Positions 29,592 to 39,477 are shown, counted from the first letter of the stretch. The stretch is 64,000 nucleotides of DNA from Changpingibacter yushuensis (GCF_014041995.1 NZ_CP059492.1:248001-312000), one strand, 5' to 3'. Made by a program: numbers and translations. The notes: generated by a model not told the origin, from the letters alone.

Positions 29592-29634
29592 TGCTTAACC
29601 AGCAAGAACCTAGCTGCTTAACCAGCAAGAACCT
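29592..29634. repeat. short direct repeat after asd
   Basis: The 20-bp unit TGCTTAACCAGCAAGAACCT occurs twice, 23 bp apart; each copy contains a small CTTGCT/AGCAAG-type inverted repeat. It lies between convergent genes, like the repeats at 8.4-8.6 kb. Confidence 0.55.
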
Positions 29635-29686
29635 GACCGCCTAGACAGCAGAGACGTCACGTTGCAGCCAGCCCGGTGTGGGGGCC

Positions 29687-30943
29687 CTACACTTCGTCCA
29701 GATCGATAGCAGGAAGTTCCTCGGTATCGCCTCGGCCGAGATAGGACCGCTCATCCCGGCGCTGGCTGAGCACGTTGTCCACAAAGGACTTCAGTGCTTT
29801 CTTGAACGGCACGTCATATCCGGCCTTTTCGCTGATAAACCACCGATGTTCGAGGAACTGGTGGAAGATCTCAGCAGGCTCCAGTTTGCCGCGCAGATCG
29901 CGTGGTACACCGTTGACAGTCGCCTCAAACACGCGGGTCATCCAGTCGTGTGCCACAAGCGAGAGGCTATCCTTCTGCATGTCCCGTTGGGCTCGATACT
30001 GCTCAATGTCATTCATCATGCGGCGCGCTTGGTTTTCTTCCACATCCATTCCGGTCAGGCGCATGATCTGGCGTGAGTAATGCCCTGCGTCCACAACCTT
30101 TGGCTGAATGTAGAGGCGCGTGCCGTCCAAATCGGTTGTCATTGCCAGTTCGCCGACGTCGAAGCCAAGATCGTTGAGTCGTTCGACCCGTTCCGCAACC
30201 TTCCAGCGTTCGTTCGCGGAGAACGAGGTCTGTTTGGTGAGTTCGTTCCACAGCTCTTCATAACGGGTGGCGAAATTGTTGCCGACCTCAATGACGTCGT
30301 AATCCTCAGGAAGCACACCACCAGCCTGGAGGTCCATCAGCTCGCCGATGATATTGGTGCGGGCCACGTCGATGTCATAGAGACGCTTGCCGTCGGTCAT
30401 GCTGTCATAGAGTTCACCGGTTTCGGCGTCTACAAGGTAGGCGGCGAAGGCGCCGGCGTCGCGCCGAAAAAGTGTGTTGGAGAGGGAGACGTCACCCCAG
30501 AAGAACCCAAGAAGATGAAGCCTAACCATGAGCACGGTGAGGGCATCGATGAGGCGGCGCACTGTCTCAGGCCGTTGATGCTGGCCAAATACCGCCCGGT
30601 AGGGCAGCGAGTAAGGAAGGTGGGCCGTGACAAGAACGGCGTTCAGGGGTTCGCCGTCGTCGCTCGAACGCCCGGTAATGACGGCCACTGGTTCTACGGA
30701 AGGTGCATCGAGGCGGCCAAGATCACGGAGCATCTCATATTCGTGGTAGGCCACCGATTCGCCGATCTCCTTGACCGCGATAATCCGGTCCCCAAGGCTC
30801 ACGAAGCGGACGATATGGCGGGAGATGCCGCGCGGCAAAGCTGCCACAATATCTTCGGGCCAATCCTCGAGAGGAACATTCCAGGGCAGGTCAAGTAGCG
30901 CGGGATCAACGCGCGCAGCCATGATCTGCAAAGACTGCAACAT
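29687..30943 (-). CDS. DUF4032 protein, kinase-like fold
   Basis: 418 residues from the ATG at 30943 (AAAGG upstream; a TTG two codons earlier is also possible). The N-terminal part (to about residue 210) has a protein-kinase-like layout: a glycine-poor beta region, RIIAVKEIGE (candidate Lys), a catalytic-loop-like LLGFFWGDVSLSNTLF and VDAETGE (candidate metal Asp). The C-terminal part contains the DUF4032 domain (LRGKLEPAEIFHQFLEHRW). DUF4032 is almost confined to actinobacteria and its role is unknown. Confidence 0.8.
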   Translation of the reverse strand: MLQSLQIMAARVDPALLDLPWNVPLEDWPEDIVAALPRGISRHIVRFVSLGDRIIAVKEIGESVAYHEYEMLRDLGRLDAPSVEPVAVITGRSSDDGEPLNAVLVTAHLPYSLPYRAVFGQHQRPETVRRLIDALTVLMVRLHLLGFFWGDVSLSNTLFRRDAGAFAAYLVDAETGELYDSMTDGKRLYDIDVARTNIIGELMDLQAGGVLPEDYDVIEVGNNFATRYEELWNELTKQTSFSANERWKVAERVERLNDLGFDVGELAMTTDLDGTRLYIQPKVVDAGHYSRQIMRLTGMDVEENQARRMMNDIEQYRAQRDMQKDSLSLVAHDWMTRVFEATVNGVPRDLRGKLEPAEIFHQFLEHRWFISEKAGYDVPFKKALKSFVDNVLSQRRDERSYLGRGDTEELPAIDLDEV

Positions 30944-30971
30944 TCTCAATACCTTTCCGTGACACTAGGGG

Positions 30972-31015
30972 CAAAACATGCAGAGGGCCGCGGCGCACGG
31001 AACGCCACGGCCCTC
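30972..31015 (-). terminator. intrinsic terminator of the ABC ATPase gene
   Basis: On the - strand GAGGGCCG pairs with CGGCCCTC with an inner GGCG/CGCC extension, followed by GCATGTTTTG. It lies 18 bp past the stop at 31033 and upstream of the DUF4032 gene. Confidence 0.7.
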
Positions 31016-31032
31016 ACTTCATGCTCGACTTC

Positions 31033-32157
31033 TTAGTTTAGACGGTTACCCGTCGCAGCTGCGAAGAAGTGCAGGCGGTCAAGCGCTGGCGACAAATGTA
31101 TGACGTCTCCAGCAACTGGCAGGCGGTCAGGCTCGATGCGAACAGTGAGCTGATCGGAACTGTCACCCGATCCAACCTTGTCGGTCTCGTTGTCCGATCC
31201 AGAAACCTTGCCGTAGACGAAGGCATCTGAGCCGAGCGATTCAACGAATGAGACGCTGACGGGGATGTTGGATTCGGTGGGCTCAGGTGCCCATTCGGCA
31301 GATTCCGGACGGAATCCGACAATGATCTTGCCTTCGTCTTCTGGCGTGACCTTTGCGATGACGTCGCGCGGAAGGCGCACGACGGCGTCGCCATAAACGG
31401 CGGTCTCACCAACGATGCGCCACTTGCCAAGGTTCATGGCGGGGGAGCCAATGAATCCTGCCACGAAGGCGTTCTGGGGAGTCTGATACATCTCGGAAGG
31501 GGTGCCAACCTGCTGGAGGAGGCCATCCTTGAGTACCGCGATGCGATCGCCCATGGTCAGAGCTTCTGTCTGATCGTGGGTGACGTAGACGGTGGTGATG
31601 CCCAGGCGCCGCTGAAGTGATGCGATTTGGGTGCGGGTCTGAACGCGGAGCTTAGCGTCCAGATTGGAAAGAGGTTCGTCCATCAGGAATACCTGAGGCT
31701 CGCGGACGATTGCTCGGCCCATTGCGACGCGCTGGCGTTGGCCACCCGAAAGGGCCTTCGGCTTACGGTCGAGGTAGGGTTCGAGGTCGAGGATCTTTGC
31801 GGCTTCTTCAACGCGCTTGCGAATCGCATCTTTAGGTTCGCCGGCAATCTTCAGAGCAAATCCCATGTTGTCCGCCACGGTCATGTGGGGGTACAGGGCG
31901 TAGTTCTGGAAGACCATTGCGATGTCGCGATCCTTAGGTGAGACGTCGGTGACGTCGCGATCGCCAATGAAAATGCGGCCGTTGTTCACATCCTCGAGAC
32001 CTGCGAGCATGCGCAGCGAGGTGGACTTTCCGCATCCTGAGGGCCCGACCAGTACGAGGAATTCCCCATCCTGAATCTCGAGCGATAGCTGATCAACAGC
32101 TGGTGTATCCGAACCCGGGTACACGCGTGTGGCCTTGTCAAAGGTTACAGTTGCCAT
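31033..32157 (-). CDS. ABC transporter ATP-binding protein, UgpC/MsmK type
   Basis: 374 residues. Walker [11 protein letters not shown]-loop [12 protein letters not shown], signature [14 protein letters not shown], Walker [14 protein letters not shown] and switch His in YVTHDQTEA are all present, followed by a C-terminal regulatory TOBE/MOP-like domain (about 245-370). This matches the MalK/UgpC/MsmK group that energises carbohydrate importers; no permease or binding-protein gene is adjacent, so it probably serves several importers in trans, as MsmK does. Confidence 0.9.
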   Translation of the reverse strand: MATVTFDKATRVYPGSDTPAVDQLSLEIQDGEFLVLVGPSGCGKSTSLRMLAGLEDVNNGRIFIGDRDVTDVSPKDRDIAMVFQNYALYPHMTVADNMGFALKIAGEPKDAIRKRVEEAAKILDLEPYLDRKPKALSGGQRQRVAMGRAIVREPQVFLMDEPLSNLDAKLRVQTRTQIASLQRRLGITTVYVTHDQTEALTMGDRIAVLKDGLLQQVGTPSEMYQTPQNAFVAGFIGSPAMNLGKWRIVGETAVYGDAVVRLPRDVIAKVTPEDEGKIIVGFRPESAEWAPEPTESNIPVSVSFVESLGSDAFVYGKVSGSDNETDKVGSGDSSDQLTVRIEPDRLPVAGDVIHLSPALDRLHFFAAATGNRLN

Positions 32158-32387
32158 AATTTTCTTATGGTCCCTTCACCGGCAGGTACGTGCCGGACGA
32201 TCCGAGTGAAAGGTGCCGAATCGTGTCGACTCTGACACAGCTCATCAAAGATGAACCTCCTCTATTGTGGCACCTCCTGAAACTTTGCGCTACATTTTGC
32301 AGGCTCAGTTTTGGCCAGTTTTGCCTATTTTCTCCAAGGGATCGCCTGCCTTTCGTGTTGGGAGCGGTGCTCGGGTAGCTTAGGAGT
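32158..32387. promoter_or_regulatory. divergent region, ABC ATPase / Ser-Thr kinase
   Basis: On the + strand TAGCTT (32376-32381) is followed by six bases and the GTG of the kinase gene (leaderless type). On the - strand only AAGAAAA precedes the ATG at 32157. The middle is AT-rich, with TTTTGCC words. Confidence 0.45.
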
Positions 32388-34385
32388 GTGCGCGAGCGGA
32401 CCGATGTTGGGGGATACAGGCTGATCAAGAGGATCGGCTACGGCGGTATGTCCACTGTGTTCGAAGCCGAGGATGGCGCGGGCAAGCGCGTTGCGCTCAA
32501 ACTGCTCAACTCTTCGGTGGTAAGCGCACCAGGCGGCAGGGACAGGCTACGCCGCGAAGTACACATGTTGCAGAAGGTGCGCGGCCAGTACGTCGCTGAG
32601 GTTCTCGATGCCGAATCTGATGAGGATGAGGCTTTCATTGTCACAGAGCTCATTGACGGGCCAACTTTGGAACAGGACGTCGTCGACTCAGGGGTCTACA
32701 CCGAAGGAGACCTGACCGACCTCGCTCGCCAGCTCGAACGCGCCGTGGAATCGATTCACGACGTTGGTGTGCTCCATCGAGATCTCAAACCCACAAACGT
32801 CATGATGAGCGAAAACGGCCCGGTACTCATCGATTTTGGCATTGCCCAGCTTGATAAGGATCCCCGCTTCACGCAGGCAGGATCGCTTTCCCACACGCCT
32901 GGATATTGCGATCCCCGCGTGATCCGAGGTGACCAGCCTGACGAGGCTGCCGATTGGTGGGCTTTGGCCGCAGTGCTTGCCTACGCCGCAACCGGCACGG
33001 CGCCCTTCGGTGAGGGGAATTCCCATGCGATCAGCTATCGCGCGCTCACCGGAAGCCCGGACCTAGAAGGACTCTCACCCGAACTCGCTGCCGCCTTCAC
33101 GCGTGCACTTTCACCCGATCCGGTCGCACGCATCTCCATTGGCGAACTCATCGCAGTCATCGAGGACCCCAGCCGTGGCGAGTACTTGGTTCAAGAGCCC
33201 GTTAGCTATCCGGTTGGCGCACCTGGTGGGATCCCGAAGTCTGGCAATACCGACGACGTCGTCGCGTCCTTGAGTTCGCCGGAAACCCTAGTTCCGGATG
33301 GGATAGGGGAAGTTGGTCAGTTCAACGCAACAATGGATGGTTATGGACGGCAGGGCAACCAGCCCGACATGGCCACCCCAACCGCGGTCACGCCTGTGGG
33401 TAACTACGCAGGGGTTGGCGATGCTCGAGCGACGGTCGTGGGTGCCAGCGGCCATGGGGGCGTCGATCCGAATGGTGTGTTGCCATTAGGGGCTGCTGAT
33501 CCGCGTGAACAATCCGATGCGAAGCCCACTGAGGCGATCTATCCGTATCCCGCGGAACAAGGGCAGTTGGGTAACGCGCAGCCTTATGGGCGGCCGGTGA
33601 TTGCGGCTTCAGATGGGTACACGCCGAATTCGCCTAACAGGGACCACTTTGGGCCAGCCAGTGGATACCAAACGGTGGCACTCGATCGGTATCAACCGCC
33701 TGAGGATATGGCGCATCAACCCACTCAGGATATGGCCTACCAAAGCGCGCAGAATGCGGACTGGGCCCATCTTGCGCCATATGCGGGAGTGGTCCACGAC
33801 CCACAAATTATCCCTCAATGGATGCGGCCTGCACCGCCCTCGCGAATACTTGTATTGCTGGTAGGCGCGCTTCTGGCGTGTGCGGCGATGCTGTTCCCCA
33901 TGGTGTCTGTGTTTGCCTACTTTGTTCTCGCGGTGGTGGCCAGCTGTATTGGCTCCACTTCGGCGCGGCTGCGGCGCCGGAGAATGGAGAGAGGTGGACC
34001 GAGTGGTTCAGACGCGATGTTCGCAGCGTTGCGGCTGCCGTGGGCTTTGGTTCGTTCGGTCATTCTCCAGATCCTCAATACAGTGGTAGGCGCTTTCTTT
34101 GGAGCGGCGGCCATGTGGGTGGCCAGTGTGTTCACGCTCCCCAGTTTGCGGTTGGTCATCGCGATAGGTGCCACGGTCACATTCTTGGTTTCGTGGAGCA
34201 TTGGATCAAATGCAAGCGGGCAAGAAGGCTCACGGATCGCGTGCAGAGCTTTGGTTCCCTCACCCGGATACAAAGTGTTCTGGTCCTTTGTCTTGGTCAT
34301 GGCAATTGGAGTGGTTGCGTTGCTCGCTATGGGCGGACAACCCAACTGGGTGCCTGTGAATGCGCCATTCTTCTTGGCGTCCTAG
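32388..34385 (+). CDS. membrane Ser/Thr protein kinase, PknB-like kinase domain
   Basis: 665 residues. The kinase domain (about 10-265) has the Gly loop IGYGGMSTVFEAE, Lys in VALKLLNSS, catalytic loop VLHRDLKPTNVM and VLIDFGIAQLD. A long Pro/Gln/Tyr-rich linker follows (about 290-480, with DMAHQPTQDMAYQ repeats). The C-terminal 180 residues hold four or five membrane helices (RILVLLVGALLACAAMLF onward). Most actinobacterial Pkn kinases have one helix and an external sensor such as PASTA; this one has a multi-helix end instead. Confidence 0.88.
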   Translation: MRERTDVGGYRLIKRIGYGGMSTVFEAEDGAGKRVALKLLNSSVVSAPGGRDRLRREVHMLQKVRGQYVAEVLDAESDEDEAFIVTELIDGPTLEQDVVDSGVYTEGDLTDLARQLERAVESIHDVGVLHRDLKPTNVMMSENGPVLIDFGIAQLDKDPRFTQAGSLSHTPGYCDPRVIRGDQPDEAADWWALAAVLAYAATGTAPFGEGNSHAISYRALTGSPDLEGLSPELAAAFTRALSPDPVARISIGELIAVIEDPSRGEYLVQEPVSYPVGAPGGIPKSGNTDDVVASLSSPETLVPDGIGEVGQFNATMDGYGRQGNQPDMATPTAVTPVGNYAGVGDARATVVGASGHGGVDPNGVLPLGAADPREQSDAKPTEAIYPYPAEQGQLGNAQPYGRPVIAASDGYTPNSPNRDHFGPASGYQTVALDRYQPPEDMAHQPTQDMAYQSAQNADWAHLAPYAGVVHDPQIIPQWMRPAPPSRILVLLVGALLACAAMLFPMVSVFAYFVLAVVASCIGSTSARLRRRRMERGGPSGSDAMFAALRLPWALVRSVILQILNTVVGAFFGAAAMWVASVFTLPSLRLVIAIGATVTFLVSWSIGSNASGQEGSRIACRALVPSPGYKVFWSFVLVMAIGVVALLAMGGQPNWVPVNAPFFLAS

Positions 34386-34529
34386 TGCGCCACATAGGTA
34401 ACCAACTAGGTTTATCGGTTTTGCGCATATGTGGCGCGGCGTCAATGTGACGATCCGCGCCTGCGACTTCTGGGCGATAATCTGCTCACGGCACTGCATT
34501 ATCCGGAACAACCTGTCTAGGATGCTTCT

Positions 34530-35447
34530 ATGGCATCACGGAATACACCGGGAACCGCGAGTTCCAATATGACCAAAGAACAGCGCCGCGAAGCAGCACG
34601 CGAAGCTGCGAAGAGGCTTCAAGAAGAAGAAGCTCGGCGCGCCAAGCGGAATCTAGCGTGGACCATCACGGGCGTGGTGGTCGTGCTCGCACTTGTGCTG
34701 GGCGCTGTGTGGCTCATTGTCTCCTCAGGAAAGGACTCGTCTGCCGACAACGCGACGTCGTCGGCAACAGGCGAACCCGCGTTCACCGATTTCACGTTCG
34801 GAGATAGCCAGTTCACGGCCACACTGCCGGAGAACGTGGATGACATGGGCGGTATTTCGGTGGGTTCGGATCTGACTGCAGGATCTGTGAATGAAGGCGC
34901 CCCTGAGGTCCGCATCTACTTCGATTACCTGTGCACCCACTGCAACGATCTCGAAGCTCAGTTTGGCGAACAGCTCACCCAAATGGCGCAAGATGGCGAA
35001 ATCACACTGGTCTACAACCCGGTTGCGATCATGGGCCAAGACTTCTCTTCGCAGTCAGCAGCTGCTGACTTCTTCCTCGCTGCTAACGCTCCCGAGCAGT
35101 ACATCGAGTTCCATAACGCGGTGTTCTCTGAGCTGTCCTCCGCAGTGTTTGACGGCAGTGCAGATGCGCTGCCAACCGTTGATCAGATGATCGGTGTTGC
35201 AAAGGAAGTCGGAGTGCCCGACGACGTCGTCGCCGAACTTCAGTCCGCGGTTGAAGATGGAACGTTGGACGATTTCGTATCGCAGGCCACCAGCCAGTTC
35301 ACTGCCAACGGCTTGACTGGCACCCCCTCCGTGATTGTTGACGGCCAGCAGCTTACTAACTGGAACACAGCGCTCACCACAGCGATCAGCGAGGCTGTGA
35401 GTGCGAGTGGTGCCAGCAGCGATGCGAGCGCCACTGCCACGAATTAA
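34530..35447 (+). CDS. membrane-anchored DsbA-like thioredoxin-fold protein
   Basis: 305 residues. A basic, helical cytoplasmic N terminus (KEQRREAAREAAKRLQEEE) is followed by a membrane helix (about 50-70) and an extracellular Thioredoxin_4/DsbA domain. The active site is CTHC in YFDYLCTHCNDLEAQF, with the cis-Pro loop GLTGTPSVIVDG. It probably forms or exchanges disulfides in exported proteins. The Ser/Ala-rich tail is typical of actinobacterial members. Confidence 0.88.
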   Translation: MASRNTPGTASSNMTKEQRREAAREAAKRLQEEEARRAKRNLAWTITGVVVVLALVLGAVWLIVSSGKDSSADNATSSATGEPAFTDFTFGDSQFTATLPENVDDMGGISVGSDLTAGSVNEGAPEVRIYFDYLCTHCNDLEAQFGEQLTQMAQDGEITLVYNPVAIMGQDFSSQSAAADFFLAANAPEQYIEFHNAVFSELSSAVFDGSADALPTVDQMIGVAKEVGVPDDVVAELQSAVEDGTLDDFVSQATSQFTANGLTGTPSVIVDGQQLTNWNTALTTAISEAVSASGASSDASATATN

Positions 35448-35552
35448 GCACTGCACACAAGGAGGAGGAGTCAGGCCTCATAGTGACGCGGTTTGGCTCC
35501 TCCACTCATTCTCTGGCAAGATAGTCACGCTGTAAGAAGCGTCTTGCAGAAT

Positions 35553-35625
35553 GCCGCCTTAGCTCAGTTGGTAGAGCAGCTGTCTTGTAAACAGCAGGTC
35601 ATCGGTTCGAGTCCGATAGGCGGCT
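35553..35625 (+). tRNA. tRNA-Thr(TGT)
   Basis: Acceptor GCCGCCT/AGGCGGC, D-arm AGCTCAGTTGGTAGAGC, anticodon loop CTTGTAA (TGT), T-arm ATCGGTTCGAGTCCGAT, discriminator T; no encoded CCA. It lies at the left edge of the accessory region. No second copy of its 3' end was noticed at the right edge. Confidence 0.96.
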
Positions 35626-35772
35626 CTAAGGAAAAGTCCTGATTTAGACTAGCGGAAATCGAGATTGTAGCCATTCAGAAATGAACATCCTTGCCCTTTA
35701 TCGGGGGGATATAGAGGCTGTTGCATGAATCGGCGGGTTTTGTGATCCACAGTCCCCGGCAGGAACGAAACA

Positions 35773-35950
35773 GTGAGTGTCCTCGCGGGTGTCGATACGG
35801 TGATCATCGCTGCTGTGATAGCGGCTGCCGGGGGTGGAATCGTGGCGCGCATAATTCGACGCTCAGCGAAAGAATCAAACGTGATCGAGACGTTGAAAGT
35901 GTTGGTTGCCGAACGGGGCGACCAGATCGAAGCATCGGGCGAAAGGGCTT
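35773..35950 (+). pseudogene. truncated small membrane protein fragment
   Basis: GTG at 35773 follows AGGAACG. About 59 residues read as a small protein with one hydrophobic helix (TVIIAAVIAAAGGGIVARII) and a charged helix after it, similar in layout to phage holin-associated proteins. After about 35950 the frame runs into the metalloprotease remnant in another frame. Probably the 5' remnant of a decayed gene. Confidence 0.3.
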
Positions 35951-36469
35951 CCGCTCATTTTCGCAGTCTTGCTTACTTCTTTCATGCTTGTGATGGCATC
36001 TCCCGCTTCGGCATATACGACGAGCGGAAGTCGTTGAGCAGGTTCAAATCTTCGTATCCAAACTGTTGTTGTTCCAGGAAACTACTCCCTCGGACTCAAC
36101 TCTGCTATCGCGGACTGCAACGCATCCACTGACGTCACTCTTTCACGTACGACGGCCAGTGGACCCTCCTAGAAAGCGAATGTCGCAAACTACGGGAATA
36201 CGGGCTGGGAGGGTCAGTCAACGTGGACCTATTACGCAGGTGCGACACACAGTGCAACTTCGAAGGTGAATTCGTTCTATATCGGTTCAACGACCTCGTC
36301 AGCGCAGATTAAGGTCCTTTGGCTTCACGAGTTAGGTCATGTGCTTGGCTTGGGCCACGTATCAGGACTGAACCATGGTATGTACAAGTCGGCTTCTACG
36401 GCATATTTGAACGGAGAAGTAAGGAAGTTGACAAGCGATGAAATCAAGGGAATCAATAAGCTCTACTAA
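35906..36469 (+). pseudogene. matrixin-like zinc metalloprotease with two in-frame stops
   Basis: One frame carries a hydrophobic signal-like segment (FAVLLTSFMLVMASPASA), a stop TGA at 36035-36037, about 43 residues, a stop TAG at 36170-36172, and then an intact end with the zinc signature HELGHVLGLGH (HExxHxxGxxH) and a following NHGMYKS that recalls the Met-turn. No length change is needed to read through, so two point mutations could have killed it. The C-terminal 67 residues remain open from ATG 36266. Confidence 0.65.
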
Positions 36470-36475
36470 AATCAG

Positions 36476-37114
36476 GTGAATGAGGTGGATTCAATGCTAC
36501 GGCAGTTCTTTTCTTCCATAGGACGGGTTACTGCGGTTACCCTAGTGGTCGCAGGGTCGTGTGTTGAATGTTCGACGACGTCCTCCGATGGCACCAACTC
36601 GACTGGCGACATTTCTCGAGTCACGCTCTATGACTCACTGTCCGACATGTCTGACGATTCGACGACGATCGTTGTCGGCACCGTCTCTAGCCAAGAAGTG
36701 GCACGCGATATCACTAAAGAGGACGACTTCACGATTTCATCGTTCTCTGTGACACGCGTGGTGAAGGGCACGGATGTGAGCCCAGGCGATGTCGTCAAGG
36801 TTCGCCAGATCGGATCAGCCAAACAACAAACAGGTGTCGAAATGTTGAGTACAGATCAGGTGTATCTGCTGTACCTGACTCCGTCGGGCCTCACCGGAGA
36901 TCTTGCTTCCCAGTACTATGTGACAGGGGCGGAAGCGGGTATCTACCAGGATGTCTCAAGCCCATCGTCGCCGTCGACCTCAATACTCAAGAACGCGAGT
37001 CAGGCACGTTCCGAAACCGCAGACAGCATGAGCTTTGGTCGTGTTGAGTCAGACACAGGCGATACGCTGCCTGCTACCGTTACCCTGCAGGAAGTAGACA
37101 AACAAGCCCAGTAG
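36476..37114 (+). CDS. small secreted or lipid-anchored protein, unknown
   Basis: 212 residues from ATG 36476 (or 206 from ATG 36494). A basic N terminus and hydrophobic stretch (IGRVTAVTLVVAGS) end near CVEC, a weak lipobox match (AGSC). The rest is Ser/Thr/Asp-rich with beta-type strands (STTIVVGTVSSQEVA, VTRVVKGTDVSPGDVVKVRQ). No family recognised. It lies 6 bp after the dead metalloprotease and probably shared its transcript. Confidence 0.55.
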   Translation: MNEVDSMLRQFFSSIGRVTAVTLVVAGSCVECSTTSSDGTNSTGDISRVTLYDSLSDMSDDSTTIVVGTVSSQEVARDITKEDDFTISSFSVTRVVKGTDVSPGDVVKVRQIGSAKQQTGVEMLSTDQVYLLYLTPSGLTGDLASQYYVTGAEAGIYQDVSSPSSPSTSILKNASQARSETADSMSFGRVESDTGDTLPATVTLQEVDKQAQ

Positions 37115-37304
37115 GCACTAGTCGCGACGAGGTCCAGACCATTCAAGAAGGTTGCCGGCAGATTGTATGAGGAACATTTCGTCGAGAGTTACTTACGAGG
37201 GCCCCTGATCGCGGGCTACGTCGTCGTAGCGTTATTTGGGGTGCTAGTTGGATTGCTGGTCAACCGGCATTGAGCACGCCCAGCGCTCACATCGCGCTCG
37301 ATAC

Positions 37305-37970
37305 CTAGGGGAGCTGCCAATCGATTGGATCGGCTCCTTGGGCTACAAGCAGCTTGTTGACTTGTGAAAACGGCCGTGACCCAAAGAAACCTCGCGATGC
37401 TGAGAGCGGAGACGGGTGCGGCGACATTACCACGGGCACATCTCCAAGCAGAGGTCTGAGTTCCTGAGCTGGCCGCCCCCACAGTATCGCCACGAGCGGC
37501 TGGTTGCGAGCCGCGAGCCTTCGGATGGCGTGGTCGGTGACCGCCTCCCAGCCCTTCCCTCGATGTGACGCAGGAGCGCCCGGTTCCACGGTTAGGACTC
37601 TGTTGAGAAGCATTACTCCGCGATCGCACCACGGGGTCAGATCTCCGTTCGAAGGAGTGCGACAGCCGACCTCGTCGTGAAGCTCGCGGAAGATATTCAC
37701 CAACGAACGTGGGATCGGATGGACGGAGGGGTCCACACTGAAGCTGAGTCCAACCGGGTGGCCGGGTGTTGGATAGGGATCTTGCCCCACTATGAGCACC
37801 TTGACGTCGCTGAGAGGGTAAGTAAAGGCGCGCAGGATATTTTTTCCTCGTGGCAGATACTGATGGCCGGCAGCCAACTCGTCGCGAAGGAATTCGCCCA
37901 TCTGATGGATATTGGGCTCAACGGGCGCGAGGGCCTCGGCCCAACCTGGATCGACGATGTCAGAGAGGGG
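37305..37970 (-). pseudogene. ung: uracil-DNA glycosylase copy 1, 5' end and promoter missing
   Basis: It matches copy 2 (51777-52448) from its third codon to the stop, then stops matching exactly at 37970/37971. Where copy 2 has ATG CAG, this copy has GAT AGT preceded by a TAA, so the normal start is gone. The first internal ATG (37901) would delete 25 residues. The active-site motifs survive: [11 protein letters not shown] (catalytic Asp) and [15 protein letters not shown]. The sequence differs from copy 2 at scattered residues (for example [12 protein letters not shown] versus [12 protein letters not shown]). Confidence 0.85.
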
Positions 37971-38003
37971 ACTATCTCGTTAAGTGTGATGCTTCTATAT
38001 GTG

Positions 38004-39094
38004 TCAATCGGTGTTTTCAACGATTTTGGGGTTGAGTATGGTTGATTGTTCGGTGGTGAGGGTTCGGTGGATTTTGCGGGCTAGGTAGCGTTTGAGGCAA
38101 CGCATGATTTCTCGTCTGTTTTTGCCTTCCGTGGTGCGTTTCTCGACGTAGGTTTTGGTGTCTCATCGATTCGCATCTTCACGAGGATCACGTTGTGTAG
38201 GGCTTGATTGAGTTGGCGGTCACCGCCCCGATTGAGACGGTGACGCTTCGTGTTTCCCGAGGATGCAGGGATAGGACTGGCACCGGCAAGAGAAGCGAAC
38301 GCGGCTTCATTATGGATGCGTCCTGGGTGAGACCAGCTGATAAGGAACTGGGCAGCACTGACGGGGCCAACACCAACAAGCGCCCTGAGCGTGGGACTGA
38401 TAGAGCTGGTCAGGGCGTCGAGGGCTTCAAGGTTGGTCTTGGTTTCTTCCCACAAATTGGTGATTGTGTTGGCGACTCGTTTGGCTTCAGCCCGGGCAGT
38501 TCTTTGAGAAAGCGAGTCGGTGTCGCGGGTTCTCCAGGCACTGATCTGGCGGATCTGTTTCTTGGACAGAGGCCTGCGCGCATCCACACCAAGATCATTG
38601 GTACGCACGAGGGCGGTCAGAACATTGATCATTGCTGTAGCAGTGCGGGTCATCCCAGACCTCGCGCCCAGCAGGATCCGCAAGGATTGCCGTTCGTCCC
38701 CGCTACGGGGAACCGTCAAACGTTCGACCGGTATGGGTAGGGTCCGGACCGCGATGCTGGCCGCGTCGATGGGGTCGCTCTTGGCGGTACGTCTCTTGCC
38801 TCGAATCAGCAGGCGTGGGGCTTCTGCTACTTGGAAGCCAGAGCTCTCCATAGATTCTCGTAGCACACTGCCATAAGAGTTAGTTCCTTCCATTGATACC
38901 AGAACCTGTGCTGTTTTTGTGCTGGTGCGCCGGGTGATCCAAGAAATGCACCTAGCGGCCCCTGCTGGGGTAGACGGGAACTGAGCGGCATCGATTTCAG
39001 CGGCGGTGGCAGCATCAATGATTGCTAGGGTGTGGGAACGTGCGTGGGTATCGACCCCCACCACGTAGGAATAGGAGTGTGCGACAATGCTCAT
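38004..39094 (-). pseudogene. IS110-family transposase with a C-terminal frameshift
   Basis: N-terminal DEDD RuvC-like domain: VVGVDTHARSHTLAI (Asp), MEGTNSYGSVL (Glu), AKSDPIDAAS (two Asp). The C-terminal transposase_20 domain has LVGVGPVSAAQFL and the Ser motif ASPIPASSGNTKRH. Near 38155-38170 one base appears to be missing: the reading frame ends at 38081 with an unrelated tail, while the next frame gives TKTYVEKRTTEGKNRREIM and continues to TGA at 38004-38006. ATG 39094 (AGGAAA upstream) is preferred over 39115. Confidence 0.8.
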
Positions 39095-39470
39095 GAGCTT
39101 GGTGTTTCCTTCCATTTCTCAACCAGAGGGCCGGATGCATCAATTGCTTCTGGTCTGGTCTGGCCTGGGAAATGCGTGCGCTCATAGGGCAGTACTGTAA
39201 TGAGTCACAACCCGCACGGGTTGGACAGGCTTCTCATCAAGCCACGATGAGCAGGTCAGGCCAGTCCCAACCCCCAGGGGTGGACAAATCACACTAAGAA
39301 CACACGAACCACCAGCGGTGTCATTGCTGGACGGTTCCTGGTTAGTAACTGGCTGAGCCACACCCCAAAGGGCTGAAACCAATCCTGCCAGCCGATCCCA
39401 GATCAGCCACTCCCAAGCATTACAGTAACTGGTCTGGATCGCTGACTGTTGGTCGGCGTGGAAGGTGGGC
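39095..39470 (-). other. IS110 upstream non-coding region, possible bridge RNA
   Basis: About 376 bp without coding signal between the transposase start and the IS256 remnant. IS110-group elements carry the bridge RNA that guides recombination in this position. Near-inverted words CAGTACTGTAATG (39190-39202) and CATTACAGTAACTG (39418-39431) and hairpins such as CCCGCACGGG are present. No bridge-RNA loop assignment was possible by eye. Confidence 0.3.
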
Positions 39471-39477
39471 ATGTTAA

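Noticed and set aside
30080-30898. 272-codon frame opposite the DUF4032 gene
   Set aside because: Shadow of the - strand gene, whose translation matches a known family.
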